Below are positions 15,822 through 24,305 of a stretch of DNA of 38,184 nucleotides, piece by piece. This DNA comes from Alphaproteobacteria bacterium (GTDB lineage Bacteria; Pseudomonadota; Alphaproteobacteria; UBA11073), in assembly GCA_013289145.1 (NCBI GenBank), contig JABDAM010000013.1, positions 1-38,184 on the forward strand. The letters are read 5' to 3'. The translations under genes were made by a program, and so were the position numbers. The notes beneath the pieces are model-generated. The model made no database searches and had not been told where the DNA came from. It saw only the letters and a list, made by a program, of their open reading frames with translations. Position 1 is the stretch's first letter, and every line of letters begins with the position of its first letter.

Positions 15822-16496
15822 TTAGGGTTTTTTAAGGCAATCTTGAATCACCATTGCGGTCGCCAGGACGATTAACGGGCTGATCGTCACGTCCGACAGA
15901 AAATGCGCGCCGCGGGCCATGCGCATAAAGCCGACGATAGCGACGAATATCACCGCCAAAATTGTTCCCAGCGGTCTGAGGCGTTGCGGCAGAAATAAGA
16001 CCAAAAGCGCCAGGCACGCCGCATTGGCCGCATGGCCGGATGTGAAGGAACAATTGCTGGCGCACTCATGGCTGATCCGCCAAGCCGGTTCGAAATGCGC
16101 CGTGCCGCCGAACTCATCGACTTGAACCGGCCGCGCGCGGCCCCAGTGGTTTTTCAGTACCCAGTTGATAATAACCAGCTCTGCCATGATGATGGTGCCG
16201 AATAAAATCCACAGTTTTTCATGCACTTGGCGCGGGATTTTAAACTTGATCGCGCATAGCGCCAGATAAGCCACGAATGCGACCGCAAATCCGCTCTTGA
16301 TTACCATATCAAGTGGCCCATGAAAAAAGGCTGCTAACTTATTATCAGATAATAAAAACTTACCGCCGCCCAGGTATAATTCCCGCGCCGCAAACAGGTC
16401 AATTTGCGGGAAATAATAAAACAACGCGCTAGCCACCGCGAGGAGCGTCAAGCCCCCTATCGTCCAGCGTGAAATTCGGAAATTCAGGTGTTTCAT
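15822..16496 (-). CDS. PAP2-family membrane phosphatase, possibly LpxE-like
   Basis: A membrane phosphatase that removes phosphate from a lipid such as lipid A, phosphatidylglycerol phosphate or undecaprenyl pyrophosphate. The 224-residue protein has about six membrane helices and the complete catalytic signature: KX6RP at 115-123 (KNHWGRARP), SGH at 153-155 (SFTSGHAA) and R192-X5-H198-X3-D202 (RMARGAHFLSD). The KNHWGRARP...SFTSGHA pattern resembles lipid A 1-phosphatase LpxE, but substrate cannot be fixed from sequence. The start lies 2 bp after the MBL hydrolase stop, so it is the last gene of the long minus block. Confidence 0.88.
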   Translation of the reverse strand: MKHLNFRISRWTIGGLTLLAVASALFYYFPQIDLFAARELYLGGGKFLLSDNKLAAFFHGPLDMVIKSGFAVAFVAYLALCAIKFKIPRQVHEKLWILFGTIIMAELVIINWVLKNHWGRARPVQVDEFGGTAHFEPAWRISHECASNCSFTSGHAANAACLALLVLFLPQRLRPLGTILAVIFVAIVGFMRMARGAHFLSDVTISPLIVLATAMVIQDCLKKP

Positions 16497-16498
16497 GG

Positions 16499-17281
16499 TT
16501 ACTCCAGTTCTACTATCAGGCCGTCGTGCGCGGGCGTGACATGCGGCGGCGTCATGGCATCCAGTTTCGCATAATCAAACCGCGGGTTAAGGTGAATCAA
16601 ATACGTGCGCGGATTGCCGAGTTGTTCGCACAGATCCAAAACTTCGGGCAAAATCGCGTGGCTGGGATGCGGCACGTCCCAATCGGCCACGGCGGTGAAC
16701 CAAACTTTAATCCCGGCCAAGGCAGCCAGGCCAGCGGGGGAAATGGCTTTGTAATCCGTCGTCCAGGCCACGGCGCCGATGCGGTAACCCAGGCAGGGCA
16801 TATCGCCGTGGGTCATTTCGATGACGGCGATCTCCTCCCCCGCCACCGACAGCTTCCCCTGCCCGATTTCATGCGGGCGCAGAATAGGGCGGTACAAATC
16901 CTGATTGCCGGAGCCGTAGAAGAGATAATCAAACCGCTTTTTCAAATCCGCCATGTGGAACGGATGGGCGTAAATGTCGACTTGCGTTTCGTTGCTCCAG
17001 TAATAGGCGCGCAATTCCTCTATGCCGTGGCAATGGTCCGCGTGCGAATGCGTATAAAGCACCGCATCCGGCCGCGGCCCGGCCAGGTTTTCGCGCAGCA
17101 ACTGCGAGCGCATATCGGGCGAAGTATCAATCAGGAAATTCTTGCCGTTATGCGCCACCCAGGCCGAAGTGCGCGTGCGGAAATTGCGCGGATTGGACAT
17201 ATCGCAATTGCCGTGCCGCCCCGCCACGTTGGGAATCCCCAACGATCCGCCGCAGCCGAGAACGGTTAATTTCGTCGTCAT
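16499..17281 (-). CDS. MBL-fold metallo-hydrolase (PhnP-like)
   Basis: A beta-lactamase-fold hydrolase of the group that contains PhnP and tRNase-Z-like phosphodiesterases. The 260-residue protein starts LTVLGCGGSLGIPN, then IDTSPDMRSQLL, the metal site THSHADHCHG (His78, His80, Asp82, His83), MTHGDM, TTDYKAI and a C-terminal PAHDGL. Its substrate is unknown; a cyclic nucleotide or phosphodiester is inferred from the family. It overlaps tatD by ATGA. The order metG-tatD-MBL hydrolase is common in alphaproteobacteria and suggests a housekeeping job linked to RNA or DNA turnover. Confidence 0.9.
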   Translation of the reverse strand: MTTKLTVLGCGGSLGIPNVAGRHGNCDMSNPRNFRTRTSAWVAHNGKNFLIDTSPDMRSQLLRENLAGPRPDAVLYTHSHADHCHGIEELRAYYWSNETQVDIYAHPFHMADLKKRFDYLFYGSGNQDLYRPILRPHEIGQGKLSVAGEEIAVIEMTHGDMPCLGYRIGAVAWTTDYKAISPAGLAALAGIKVWFTAVADWDVPHPSHAILPEVLDLCEQLGNPRTYLIHLNPRFDYAKLDAMTPPHVTPAHDGLIVELE

Positions 17282-18066
17282 CGTTTTGCTTTATCAAAGA
17301 TTCGGAAAAAATTGGCGGTGGTTGCGCGCGCTATTTCTTCCGGCGTGGTATTTTTCAATTCCGCGAGTTTCGCGGCGACATGCGTGACATAGGCCGGTTC
17401 ATTGCGTTTCCCGCGATAGGGCGGCGGCGCGAGGAACGGCGCGTCGGTTTCCACCAGCATGCGGTCCAGCGGCACTTCGCGCGCGGTTTGTTGCAGTTCG
17501 GTTGATTTCGGAAATGTCACGATGCCGGAGAAAGAAAAATAATATCCGAGTTCCAGCGCGCGCACGGCCATAGCGTGCGAGGAGCTGAAGCAATGCAGGA
17601 GCGTTTTGAGCGGCGCGCCCGCGCGGGTTTCTTCGATGACGTTGATGGTGTCATCTTCGGCATCGCGCGAATGGACGATCAGCGGCAGGCCGGTTTCAAG
17701 GCAGGCATGAATGTGCTGGCGGAAAACGTCTTTTTGTTTTTCGCGCGGCGAGTAATCATAATAATAATCGAGCCCGCATTCGCCGATACCGATGCATTTG
17801 GGATGTTTTGACAGTCCGATGATGTTTTGCGTCGTCGTTTGTTCTGCGGGCTCATTGCTGTGATGCGGATGCACGCCGACGGAACAGAAGACATTCGGGT
17901 AAGTTTCGGCGATGGATTTGATCGTGTCAAATTTGCTGATGTAGGTGGAAATGGTTTGCATGTAGCCAACGCCCGCCGCGACGGCGCGCGCGATAATGGC
18001 GGCAAGCCCCTCCTCGGCAAAATCCGGAAAATCGAGGTGGCAGTGGGAGTCGACCAATAAATTCAT
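17278..18066 (-). CDS. tatD: TatD-family metal-dependent hydrolase / DNase
   Basis: A TIM-barrel amidohydrolase-fold nuclease acting on DNA ends and possibly on D-aminoacyl-tRNA or RNA. The 262-residue protein has all expected ligands: SHCHLDF (His8, His10), GECGLDYYY (Glu96), PLIVHSRDA (His132), LLHCFSS (His158) and VETDAPFL (Asp208). The start lies on the stop of the small membrane protein upstream (ATGA), and its stop overlaps the MBL hydrolase start the same way, so translation is coupled along the run. Confidence 0.95.
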   Translation of the reverse strand: MNLLVDSHCHLDFPDFAEEGLAAIIARAVAAGVGYMQTISTYISKFDTIKSIAETYPNVFCSVGVHPHHSNEPAEQTTTQNIIGLSKHPKCIGIGECGLDYYYDYSPREKQKDVFRQHIHACLETGLPLIVHSRDAEDDTINVIEETRAGAPLKTLLHCFSSSHAMAVRALELGYYFSFSGIVTFPKSTELQQTAREVPLDRMLVETDAPFLAPPPYRGKRNEPAYVTHVAAKLAELKNTTPEEIARATTANFFRIFDKAKR

Positions 18067-18533
18067 GCCGGCGGCTGCTTAAAAAGTAATGGAATAAACC
18101 GGCCCGCGATCAACCAAAATATCAACAGTACATTAAAAAAGACAGCTGCCATCAAGAAACAGCCAGCGGATGTGCCAATGATCGCCAATAATATGTGCAA
18201 CAAGTCCATCTTCGCCGCTGAACCCGATAACGGAATGGTCAAACTAAAGCTAAGCAGAACAGCAAGAAACAAAACCGCGTTTACAACAACAAAGTTCCAG
18301 CGAATGCTTAAACCGTGATAGCGCTTCATTACATAAGACGCGGCTGCATAGGTAAAAACCGCATTGATAAGACTAAAGCCAATTAATTCCAGCCAAAAAG
18401 ACGGTCTAGGTTCGCTCAGATTATCCGTCTTCATAAAAGCATTATTTAACAAGGTTACAAAAACAAAAGAAGCGCAAAACATAAAGGCCGTGATGCCTAT
18501 CACCTCTTTTTTGACCTGGATTTTGGAGTTCAT
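18063..18533 (-). CDS. Small integral membrane protein, 156 aa
   Basis: Not recognised. About four membrane helices: ITAFMFCASFVFVTLL, LELIGFSLINAVFTYAA, FVVVNAVLFLAVLLSF and ILLAIIGTSAGCFLMAAVFFNVLLIFWLI, with a short basic N-terminus (MNSKIQVKKEV). The reading frame is open 64 codons further upstream, but that extension lies entirely inside metG in another frame; ATG 18533 overlaps the metG TGA as ATGA, which decides the start. It also overlaps tatD by ATGA. It is thus coupled on both sides inside a conserved metG-tatD pair that normally has no gene between. Confidence 0.85.
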   Translation of the reverse strand: MNSKIQVKKEVIGITAFMFCASFVFVTLLNNAFMKTDNLSEPRPSFWLELIGFSLINAVFTYAAASYVMKRYHGLSIRWNFVVVNAVLFLAVLLSFSLTIPLSGSAAKMDLLHILLAIIGTSAGCFLMAAVFFNVLLIFWLIAGRFIPLLFKQPPA

Positions 18534-20065
18534 CCGTCCACCTCGATTCTCGGGAAAATCGGCTGCGGCGCGGGGAGGGAAACGAGGGGCGAGAGGCGAG
18601 AGGTCAGGCCGTAGGAGGCGAATGTTCGTGCGTTCTCCCCTACTCCAATCGCATCCAGAATTTTCGCGGCGGAATCCGGAATGAATGGCAAGAGCAGCAG
18701 GCCGAGGTTGCGGATGGTTTCGCACAGCACGTACAGCACCGTCACCATCCGCGCGGGATCGGTTTTGCGGAGCGCCCAGGGCGCTTGTTCATCGATGTAA
18801 ATATTTGCGGTGTTGGATAGGCCGATGGTGGCATCAAGCGCTTTGTGGAATTCCTGTGCGTCCATGTGCGCGCGCACGGCGGGCAATGTGGATTCAATTT
18901 GATTGAGCAGTGTTTGATCCGCCGCGGCGAATTCACCCGGCTGCGGCATGCGCGCGTCGGCATTTTTTTGGATGAATGAGAGTGTGCGTTGCACCAAATT
19001 GCCGAGGTTATTCGCCAGCTCCGCATTCACGCGCGCGATCATTTGGGTGTGGGAAAAACTCGCGTCGTTGCCAAAGGGCACATCGCGCAGCAGGAAATAA
19101 CGCGTCTGGTCGAGGCCATAGGTTTCCACCAGGTTATGCGGCGCAATGACGTTGCCCAGGGATTTGGACATTTTTTCGCCCTCAACCGTCCACCAGCCGT
19201 GCGCGAAAATTCGGTGTGGGAGTGCAATGCCGGCGGCCATTAAAAAGGCAGGCCAATAGACGGCGTGAAAACGCAGGATGTCCTTACCAACCACGTGCAA
19301 CGCCGTGGGCCAGAAATTTTGCATATCAGGCGTCGTATCAGGATAGCCGAGCGCGGTGATATAATTCGTCAGCGCATCGAGCCAGACATACATGATATGT
19401 TTGTCATTGCCCGGCACGGGAACGCCCCATTTGAAAGTCGTGCGCGACACCGATAAATCTTTCAGACCGCCGCGCACGAAACTGATTACTTCGTTGCGGC
19501 GCGATTGCGGGGCGATGAAATCGGGATTGTCTTCGTAAAATTTCAGCAGCGGTTCTTGCCATTTCGACAGGCGGAAAAAATAACTTTCTTCTTCCACCCA
19601 ATCGCATTCTGCGCCGGTGGGAGCGATTTTTTTGCCGTCTTTTTCGGTTAATTCATCTTCGCCATAAAAGGCCTCATCGCGCACAGCGTACCAGCCCGCG
19701 TATTTATCCAGATAAATTTCATCGCGGCGCAGCAGTTCTTCCCATAACACTTGCGCCGCGCGGTGATGACGCGGCTCGGTCGTGCGGATAAAATCATCAT
19801 TGGAAAAATTCATCAGCGTGGAGAGATCGCGGAAGGCTTGTGAAATTTCATCGACATATTTCTGCGGCGTGATGCCTGCGGCTTCGGCGGCCTTGGCGAC
19901 TTTTTGGCCGTGTTCGTCGGTGCCCGTCAGGAATTTGACATTGTATCCATCCAGCCGCTTGAAACGCGCCAGGACATCGCACGCGAGAGTGCAATAGGCG
20001 CTGCCCAGGTGCGGCACGCTGTTGGGGTAATAAATCGGTGTTGTGATATAGAAATGTTTGGTCAT
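18530..20065 (-). CDS. metG: Methionyl-tRNA synthetase
   Basis: Charges tRNA-Met. The 511-residue class I synthetase has the HIGH-type motif (PHLGSAY, about residues 18-24), DEHGQK, the anticodon/CP region with DWVEEESYFFRLS, and KMSKSLGN. It lacks the zinc-knuckle cysteines and the C-terminal dimerisation/tRNA-binding extension, so it is the short alphaproteobacterial form. The start overlaps the holB stop by ATGA and its stop overlaps the next start, giving a tightly coupled run holB-metG-membrane protein-tatD-MBL hydrolase. Confidence 0.96.
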   Translation of the reverse strand: MTKHFYITTPIYYPNSVPHLGSAYCTLACDVLARFKRLDGYNVKFLTGTDEHGQKVAKAAEAAGITPQKYVDEISQAFRDLSTLMNFSNDDFIRTTEPRHHRAAQVLWEELLRRDEIYLDKYAGWYAVRDEAFYGEDELTEKDGKKIAPTGAECDWVEEESYFFRLSKWQEPLLKFYEDNPDFIAPQSRRNEVISFVRGGLKDLSVSRTTFKWGVPVPGNDKHIMYVWLDALTNYITALGYPDTTPDMQNFWPTALHVVGKDILRFHAVYWPAFLMAAGIALPHRIFAHGWWTVEGEKMSKSLGNVIAPHNLVETYGLDQTRYFLLRDVPFGNDASFSHTQMIARVNAELANNLGNLVQRTLSFIQKNADARMPQPGEFAAADQTLLNQIESTLPAVRAHMDAQEFHKALDATIGLSNTANIYIDEQAPWALRKTDPARMVTVLYVLCETIRNLGLLLLPFIPDSAAKILDAIGVGENARTFASYGLTSRLSPLVSLPAPQPIFPRIEVDG

Positions 20066-21090
20066 GTACGTTCAAAGATGGTGGGCAAACGCGTTAGCAA
20101 TTCATGCCAGCACGCGGCACCATCTAAATGCAGTTGCGCGGTTTCCGCAAGCATCCTTTGCGCGTCTTCGTGGAATTTCAGGAGCGCGGGGATGTTGGCG
20201 GGCGGCAAGCCGACGGTATTGCCAGAGGCGATTTGATGACAGAGCCACAGCAAAATCATTGCGGCAGTTTTGAATTGGGGTTGATAGGCAAAGCCTTGCG
20301 CCAATTCATGGGCACGCGCGGTATTTGGCGCGCGGATGAAATCGGTGAGGTGTTGATGGATGGTCAGCGCGTCTTGATCGAGAAGTTGTAGGAGCTGACC
20401 GGGCGCATATCCCGCCATGTGCCAGAGTGTGTTTTGATCCTGTTGTAAAAGTTGCGCGATACGTTCATCCAGCGGCGCAAGGGTTTCCGGTGTTTGATTG
20501 GTATCGGCATCCAGGCGCAAAAGGCGCGAGCGTGAACGGATAGTGGGCAACAGCTTACCCAGATTGTCGGCGAGTAAAATCAGCAGCGAATTCGGCGATG
20601 GTTCTTCTAAAACTTTCAACAGCGCATTTTGCGCGGCGCGGTTCATGCGTTCGGCGCCGTCGATGATGACGATGCGCCAACCGCTTTGCGCCGCCGTCAT
20701 GGCCAGGAACGGTCCGGCGGCGCGGATTTGTTCGACGTTTAAATCCTTGTCTTCCTCGGGCGCGATGACGAGCAAATCGGGATGCGATCCGGCGGCGACC
20801 TGTGCGAATACAGGCGCTTCGGGTGGGATGGAAAGATCGCGCGGCGTGGGCGCTGCATGCGGTGTTTCGGCGAATAGATCCAGATCGTTTGCGGTATGGG
20901 GGCCTTTAAATCCGCGATACAACAAAAACCGCGTCAGGCGAAACGCCAACGTCGCCTTGCCGATCCCATTCGGCCCCGTGAAAATCCAGCCATGCGGCAT
21001 GCGGCCCGACAGCGCGAGGGTGAGCAGCGTTTGCTCAGCCTGGCCATGGCCCCAAAGTTCACGCGTGGCGGCGGGTTGTGACAGGTTCAT
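20062..21090 (-). CDS. holB: DNA polymerase III delta-prime subunit
   Basis: Stator subunit of the clamp loader that loads the sliding clamp at primers. The 342-residue protein has an AAA+ fold: P-loop-like GPNGIGKATLA at about 39-49, IVIIDGAERMNRAAQNALLKVLEEPSPNSLLIL and the sensor-type SRSR (TIRSRSRLLRL). The zinc-binding cysteine cluster of E. coli delta-prime is not visible, as in several alphaproteobacterial proteins. No Shine-Dalgarno site precedes the ATG; an extended -10 sits 8 nt upstream instead. In relatives holB follows tmk directly; here a 159-residue ORFan intervenes. Confidence 0.94.
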   Translation of the reverse strand: MNLSQPAATRELWGHGQAEQTLLTLALSGRMPHGWIFTGPNGIGKATLAFRLTRFLLYRGFKGPHTANDLDLFAETPHAAPTPRDLSIPPEAPVFAQVAAGSHPDLLVIAPEEDKDLNVEQIRAAGPFLAMTAAQSGWRIVIIDGAERMNRAAQNALLKVLEEPSPNSLLILLADNLGKLLPTIRSRSRLLRLDADTNQTPETLAPLDERIAQLLQQDQNTLWHMAGYAPGQLLQLLDQDALTIHQHLTDFIRAPNTARAHELAQGFAYQPQFKTAAMILLWLCHQIASGNTVGLPPANIPALLKFHEDAQRMLAETAQLHLDGAACWHELLTRLPTIFERT

Positions 21091-21098
21091 CTGCCGAC

Positions 21099-21107
21099 AT
21101 TATAACA
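21099..21107 (-). promoter_or_regulatory. Extended -10 of holB, predicted leaderless start
   Basis: Minus strand TGT-TATAAT (hexamer 21104-21099) followed by eight bases and the holB ATG. The -35 is weak (TGCTGC at 17 nt). The promoter lies in the gap behind the ORFan stop. Confidence 0.5.
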
Positions 21108-21108
21108 A

Positions 21109-21588
21109 TCAAGTCGGAATTGCAGCAGGTAAAGTATATATGGTGTGAGCACTGCGAATCCTGGTGACACCGGGGGGCCTGGGAAGGCCTATCTCTTGCG
21201 CAAAGTCATCGTCGCAGATTGCCTGCGCATATCTCTGAAAATTATCTTTTTTATCCTCCCGAACTTTGTGCAGCCCGCTTTCTGACGCAGCTTCGCTGTG
21301 TTGGTATAATGAATCACGCAGCGCGCGGACAAAACTTTCCTCCGCTGAGGGAGTGCGTGTATGACTGATAGCTTCAAATCTTTCATTAATTGCTTTGCTA
21401 TACTTTTCTCCCACGACATAACTACGGAGGCAAAAGCCATCAGCATCTATTTTTTGATAACGGCAAACCAAATCACCATTTTGATCGTTTACAACGATGC
21501 CTGCATCCGGGCCTTCGGCGCTACGTGTAACATCCAGCTTTGCCACCCCCATAGCTTTTAAAATTTCAAAAGGATTATTTGTTTTCAT
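21109..21588 (-). CDS. Hypothetical protein, 159 aa
   Basis: Not recognised. A soluble protein with an N-terminal helix (NNPFEILKAMGVAKLDV), a beta-rich part (AGIVVNDQNGDLVCRYQKIDADGF) and a long charged helical part (about 60-130). There is no signal peptide. An ATG six codons upstream is rejected because GAGGAG, 7 nt before ATG 21588, serves as its ribosome site. A promoter TTGCAA-18-TAATTT lies at about 21634-21663. It separates tmk from holB, which are adjacent in most alphaproteobacteria. Confidence 0.78.
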   Translation of the reverse strand: MKTNNPFEILKAMGVAKLDVTRSAEGPDAGIVVNDQNGDLVCRYQKIDADGFCLRSYVVGEKYSKAINERFEAISHTRTPSAEESFVRALRDSLYQHSEAASESGLHKVREDKKDNFQRYAQAICDDDFAQEIGLPRPPGVTRIRSAHTIYTLPAAIPT

Positions 21589-21678
21589 GCTTGGCTCCTC
21601 AAACAAAAAGGCTACTTGAATTGGCCATTCTTTAAAATTACGGCAACTTCAGACTAGATTGCAATGTATTTAATACTT

Positions 21679-22341
21679 TCACGCACAATCGCGCATGGCC
21701 AAAAACCGTCCGTTCACCACTTGCCAAATCGCGTCCGCAACGGCCTCAGGCGGCGCGGAGGCGTCGATGACGACACAGCGGTCGGGTTCGCGGCGGGCGA
21801 TGTCTAGGTAGCCGTCGCGGACGGCTTGGTGGAATTCGGCGTCCATGTTGTCTAGGCGGTTACCTTCGCCGCGGGATTTGACGCGCTGGGATCCGGTTTC
21901 AACGGGCGCGTCCAAAATGATCGTCAGGTCCGGCGCGAAGTGGTGTAATGTGACGGCCTGGATTTGTTCCACCGCGGCGCGGCCGACGCCTTGGGCGTAA
22001 CCTTGATAAGCCATGGTAGAGTCGGTGAAGCGGTCCGATATCACCCACTGGCCGTTTTCCAATGCGGGCCAGACGGTGCGGCGGCAATGCTCCCGCCGCG
22101 CGGCGAACATCAACAGCAATTCCGTTACGGGATCCCAGCGGTCTTTGCCGCCGGACAGGATCAATTCCCGAATCGCCTCCGCATCCGGCGCGCCGCCGGG
22201 CTCGCGCGTGCGGATATGGGTGATTTTTGCTTCGGTCAGTTTTTCCGACAGCAATTTGAGCTGGGTCGATTTCCCCGTCCCCTCCCCGCCTTCAAGGGTG
22301 ATGAAACGTGCGGACGTGCGGTCGTTGGCGATGATGGGCAT
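21679..22341 (-). CDS. tmk: Thymidylate kinase
   Basis: Phosphorylates dTMP to dTDP. The 220-residue protein has the P-loop EGGEGTGKSTQL at about 17-28, TREPGGAPDAE (the DR(Y/F)-paired donor loop), the DRFTDSTMAYQGYAQGVG segment and a lid with REGNR-like basic residues (VKSRGEGNRLD). An AGGAG ribosome site lies 7-8 nt before ATG 22339-22341. Neighbour order dacA-tmk-holB is conserved in the class, but both junctions here hold an extra ORFan. Confidence 0.96.
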   Translation of the reverse strand: MPIIANDRTSARFITLEGGEGTGKSTQLKLLSEKLTEAKITHIRTREPGGAPDAEAIRELILSGGKDRWDPVTELLLMFAARREHCRRTVWPALENGQWVISDRFTDSTMAYQGYAQGVGRAAVEQIQAVTLHHFAPDLTIILDAPVETGSQRVKSRGEGNRLDNMDAEFHQAVRDGYLDIARREPDRCVVIDASAPPEAVADAIWQVVNGRFLAMRDCA

Positions 22342-22405
22342 TGGGGGACTCCTGCCTTTGAACTATATAGGATTCAGCATCATAGAGAAACCACACAATG
22401 AAATA

Positions 22406-22876
22406 TTAACTGAGTGGTTCGAATCGTGGTGCTTTGCCTAGGCGCGGACCGTCAGCATTTATCTTATCAATTTCAGCTTGCAATTTGGTGAAGGGAGGGA
22501 TTTCGCTCTTCTCTTCGCCTCGCAAACCGTAGCCACCCTGGTAATCCGGATCAATAAAAGCAACATCCGCAGAAAACATATCTCGAGGCTCACGAGCTCG
22601 CGTGACATTGAAAATCAAATACAATCCAAGCTTGCCTCCTTCTTGTGGATGAACAAGGCGATCGCCGTCTTTCGGAATTCTTTCTTTCCAGCCGTTTATA
22701 GATCTTACAGGGCCGGCTTCGGTTGCAATGTGTCGCCCAAGTTTAATGGAGTTTCCCCATCCCTCTGAGCCACGGTTATCGTAGACATAAAAATCCTTGT
22801 GCTCTTCATAAAGTTTACCGAGCGCTGTTCCGATTTCTTCTGCCGAAGCGTTCAGATCGATTTTAGACGATGCCAT
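22406..22876 (-). CDS. Hypothetical protein, 156 aa
   Basis: Not recognised. A soluble protein: a short N-terminal helix (SAEEIGTALGKLYEEH), then a beta-rich domain with many aromatic and Gly residues (DFYVYDNRGSEGWGNSIKLG; GGKLGLYLIFNVTRA; YQGGYGLRG) and a charged C-terminus. AAGGAATATTT precedes the ATG, a good ribosome site. It lies between dacA and tmk, which are usually neighbours, and its DNA is clearly more AT-rich than either. Confidence 0.8.
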   Translation of the reverse strand: MASSKIDLNASAEEIGTALGKLYEEHKDFYVYDNRGSEGWGNSIKLGRHIATEAGPVRSINGWKERIPKDGDRLVHPQEGGKLGLYLIFNVTRAREPRDMFSADVAFIDPDYQGGYGLRGEEKSEIPPFTKLQAEIDKINADGPRLGKAPRFEPLS

Positions 22877-22963
22877 AAATATTCCTTTAGTATGAGATTT
22901 ATTTAGCTAGTTTACTCTATACACAAACCTCATATCAAGAAAAAGAATACTTTCAAAGAATAT

Positions 22964-24193
22964 CTAATCCCCATGGCCTTTCAGCAAATATTGGATTGTA
23001 TAACTCAATCGCGCGAAAGGATTTAGTTCGGGCACGTCGGCGGCGGCGACCAGCGGCACCGTTTTCGTCGCCAGACCCGGCGCCGATATTTCCAGCGTGC
23101 CGAGTTCTTGGCCCGCTTTTACCGGCGCGGCAACAGGTGCGTTGAATTTCGCCTTCACCACCAGTTTTGGCGCGGCGGCGCGGGGCATTAGGTAGGCTAC
23201 GTCGTCCTTGACGGTTAATGTGACCTTGGGCGCCTGTCCCTGCCAAACATCGGCATCGGCGACTTTTTCGCCCGCTTTGAATAATGTCGGGCCAGTGAAG
23301 GCGTCAAAGGCCCAACGCATGACGCGTTCGGATTCGTGGGCGCGTTCGGCCATGCTGCTCATGCCCGACAGGACGATAATCACGCGGCGGCCGTTTTGAA
23401 TGGCGGAGCCGATCAGGCCGAAACCAGCCTCTTCCGTATGGCCGGTTTTAACGCCGTCCGCGCCAAGGCCAGGAACGTATAACAATGGATTACGGTTGCC
23501 TTGTTTGATGCCGTGATAAGTGAAATCCATTTGCTTATCCAGCGCGGCGACATCGGGGAAATCACGCATATAGGCGACGGCCAGCGTCGCCAGATCGCGC
23601 GGCGTGGAATAGTGTTCTGGGTCCGGCAGGCCGGTGGCGTTCGCGAAATGCGAATTGGTCATGCCGAGTTTTTGTGAGGCTTCGTTCATGCGCTGGACGA
23701 ACGCGGCTTCGCTGCCCGCGATGCCTTCGGCCAGAACGACGCAGGCATCATTGCCGGATTGCACGATCATGCCCTGCACCAGATCCCACACAGGAATCCG
23801 CGCGCCGAGTTCCACGAACATCAGGGAGTTATCCGACTTGGGCCGCCAGGCGTTTTTGGAAACCTCCAGCAAAGTGTCTTTGTGGATTTCCCCTTTTTTC
23901 AAGGCGTCGGCAACGGCATAGGCCGTCATAACCTTGGACATTGAGGCCGTCGGCATACGTTTGTCCGCGTCTTTTTCGTACAGAACCGTGCCGGTGTTGG
24001 CATCAATCACAATGGCCTGACGGGCGGAGGTTTCAAACGGAATCCCGGCGGTTTTGACCACGGCTGGGGTTGAATTCGCGGGCATGGCCGCAGCGGCCTG
24101 ATGCGCGGCGGGTTTTTTGTGCAAAACTTTGGCTTGGGCGGCCGGAATCCCAGCCAGAATCATTAACAAAACAACAGCAATCAAACGGCGCAC
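22964..24193 (-). CDS. dacA: D-alanyl-D-alanine carboxypeptidase (PBP5/6 type)
   Basis: Trims the terminal D-Ala from peptidoglycan stem peptides in the periplasm. The protein has a signal peptide (RRLIAVVLLMILAGIPAAQA), the serine peptidase S11 triad of motifs SMSK (Ser84, Lys87), SGN (146-148) and KTG (249-251), and a C-terminal beta domain. The frame is open to a TTG at 24199, but AGGAG lies only 3 nt before that TTG and 9 nt before GTG 24193, so I prefer GTG (409 aa). The C-terminus (LSYTIQYLLKGHGD) lacks an obvious long amphipathic anchor. Confidence 0.94.
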   Translation of the reverse strand: MRRLIAVVLLMILAGIPAAQAKVLHKKPAAHQAAAAMPANSTPAVVKTAGIPFETSARQAIVIDANTGTVLYEKDADKRMPTASMSKVMTAYAVADALKKGEIHKDTLLEVSKNAWRPKSDNSLMFVELGARIPVWDLVQGMIVQSGNDACVVLAEGIAGSEAAFVQRMNEASQKLGMTNSHFANATGLPDPEHYSTPRDLATLAVAYMRDFPDVAALDKQMDFTYHGIKQGNRNPLLYVPGLGADGVKTGHTEEAGFGLIGSAIQNGRRVIIVLSGMSSMAERAHESERVMRWAFDAFTGPTLFKAGEKVADADVWQGQAPKVTLTVKDDVAYLMPRAAAPKLVVKAKFNAPVAAPVKAGQELGTLEISAPGLATKTVPLVAAADVPELNPFARLSYTIQYLLKGHGD

Positions 24194-24305
24194 GGGCAAA
24201 AACTCCTGATTTTAGTGATTCACTTTAGGGCAATTGGGCGCTTCCGCACAAGCAAGCATAGAATAAAAACTTGGGGTTAGGAGGATTCCATGGTAGCTTT
24301 CTTAT

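Noticed and set aside
16469-17269. 266-codon plus-strand frame opposite the MBL hydrolase
   Set aside because: Shadow of the HSHADH-containing gene; Arg/His/Gln-rich translation is typical of antisense frames.
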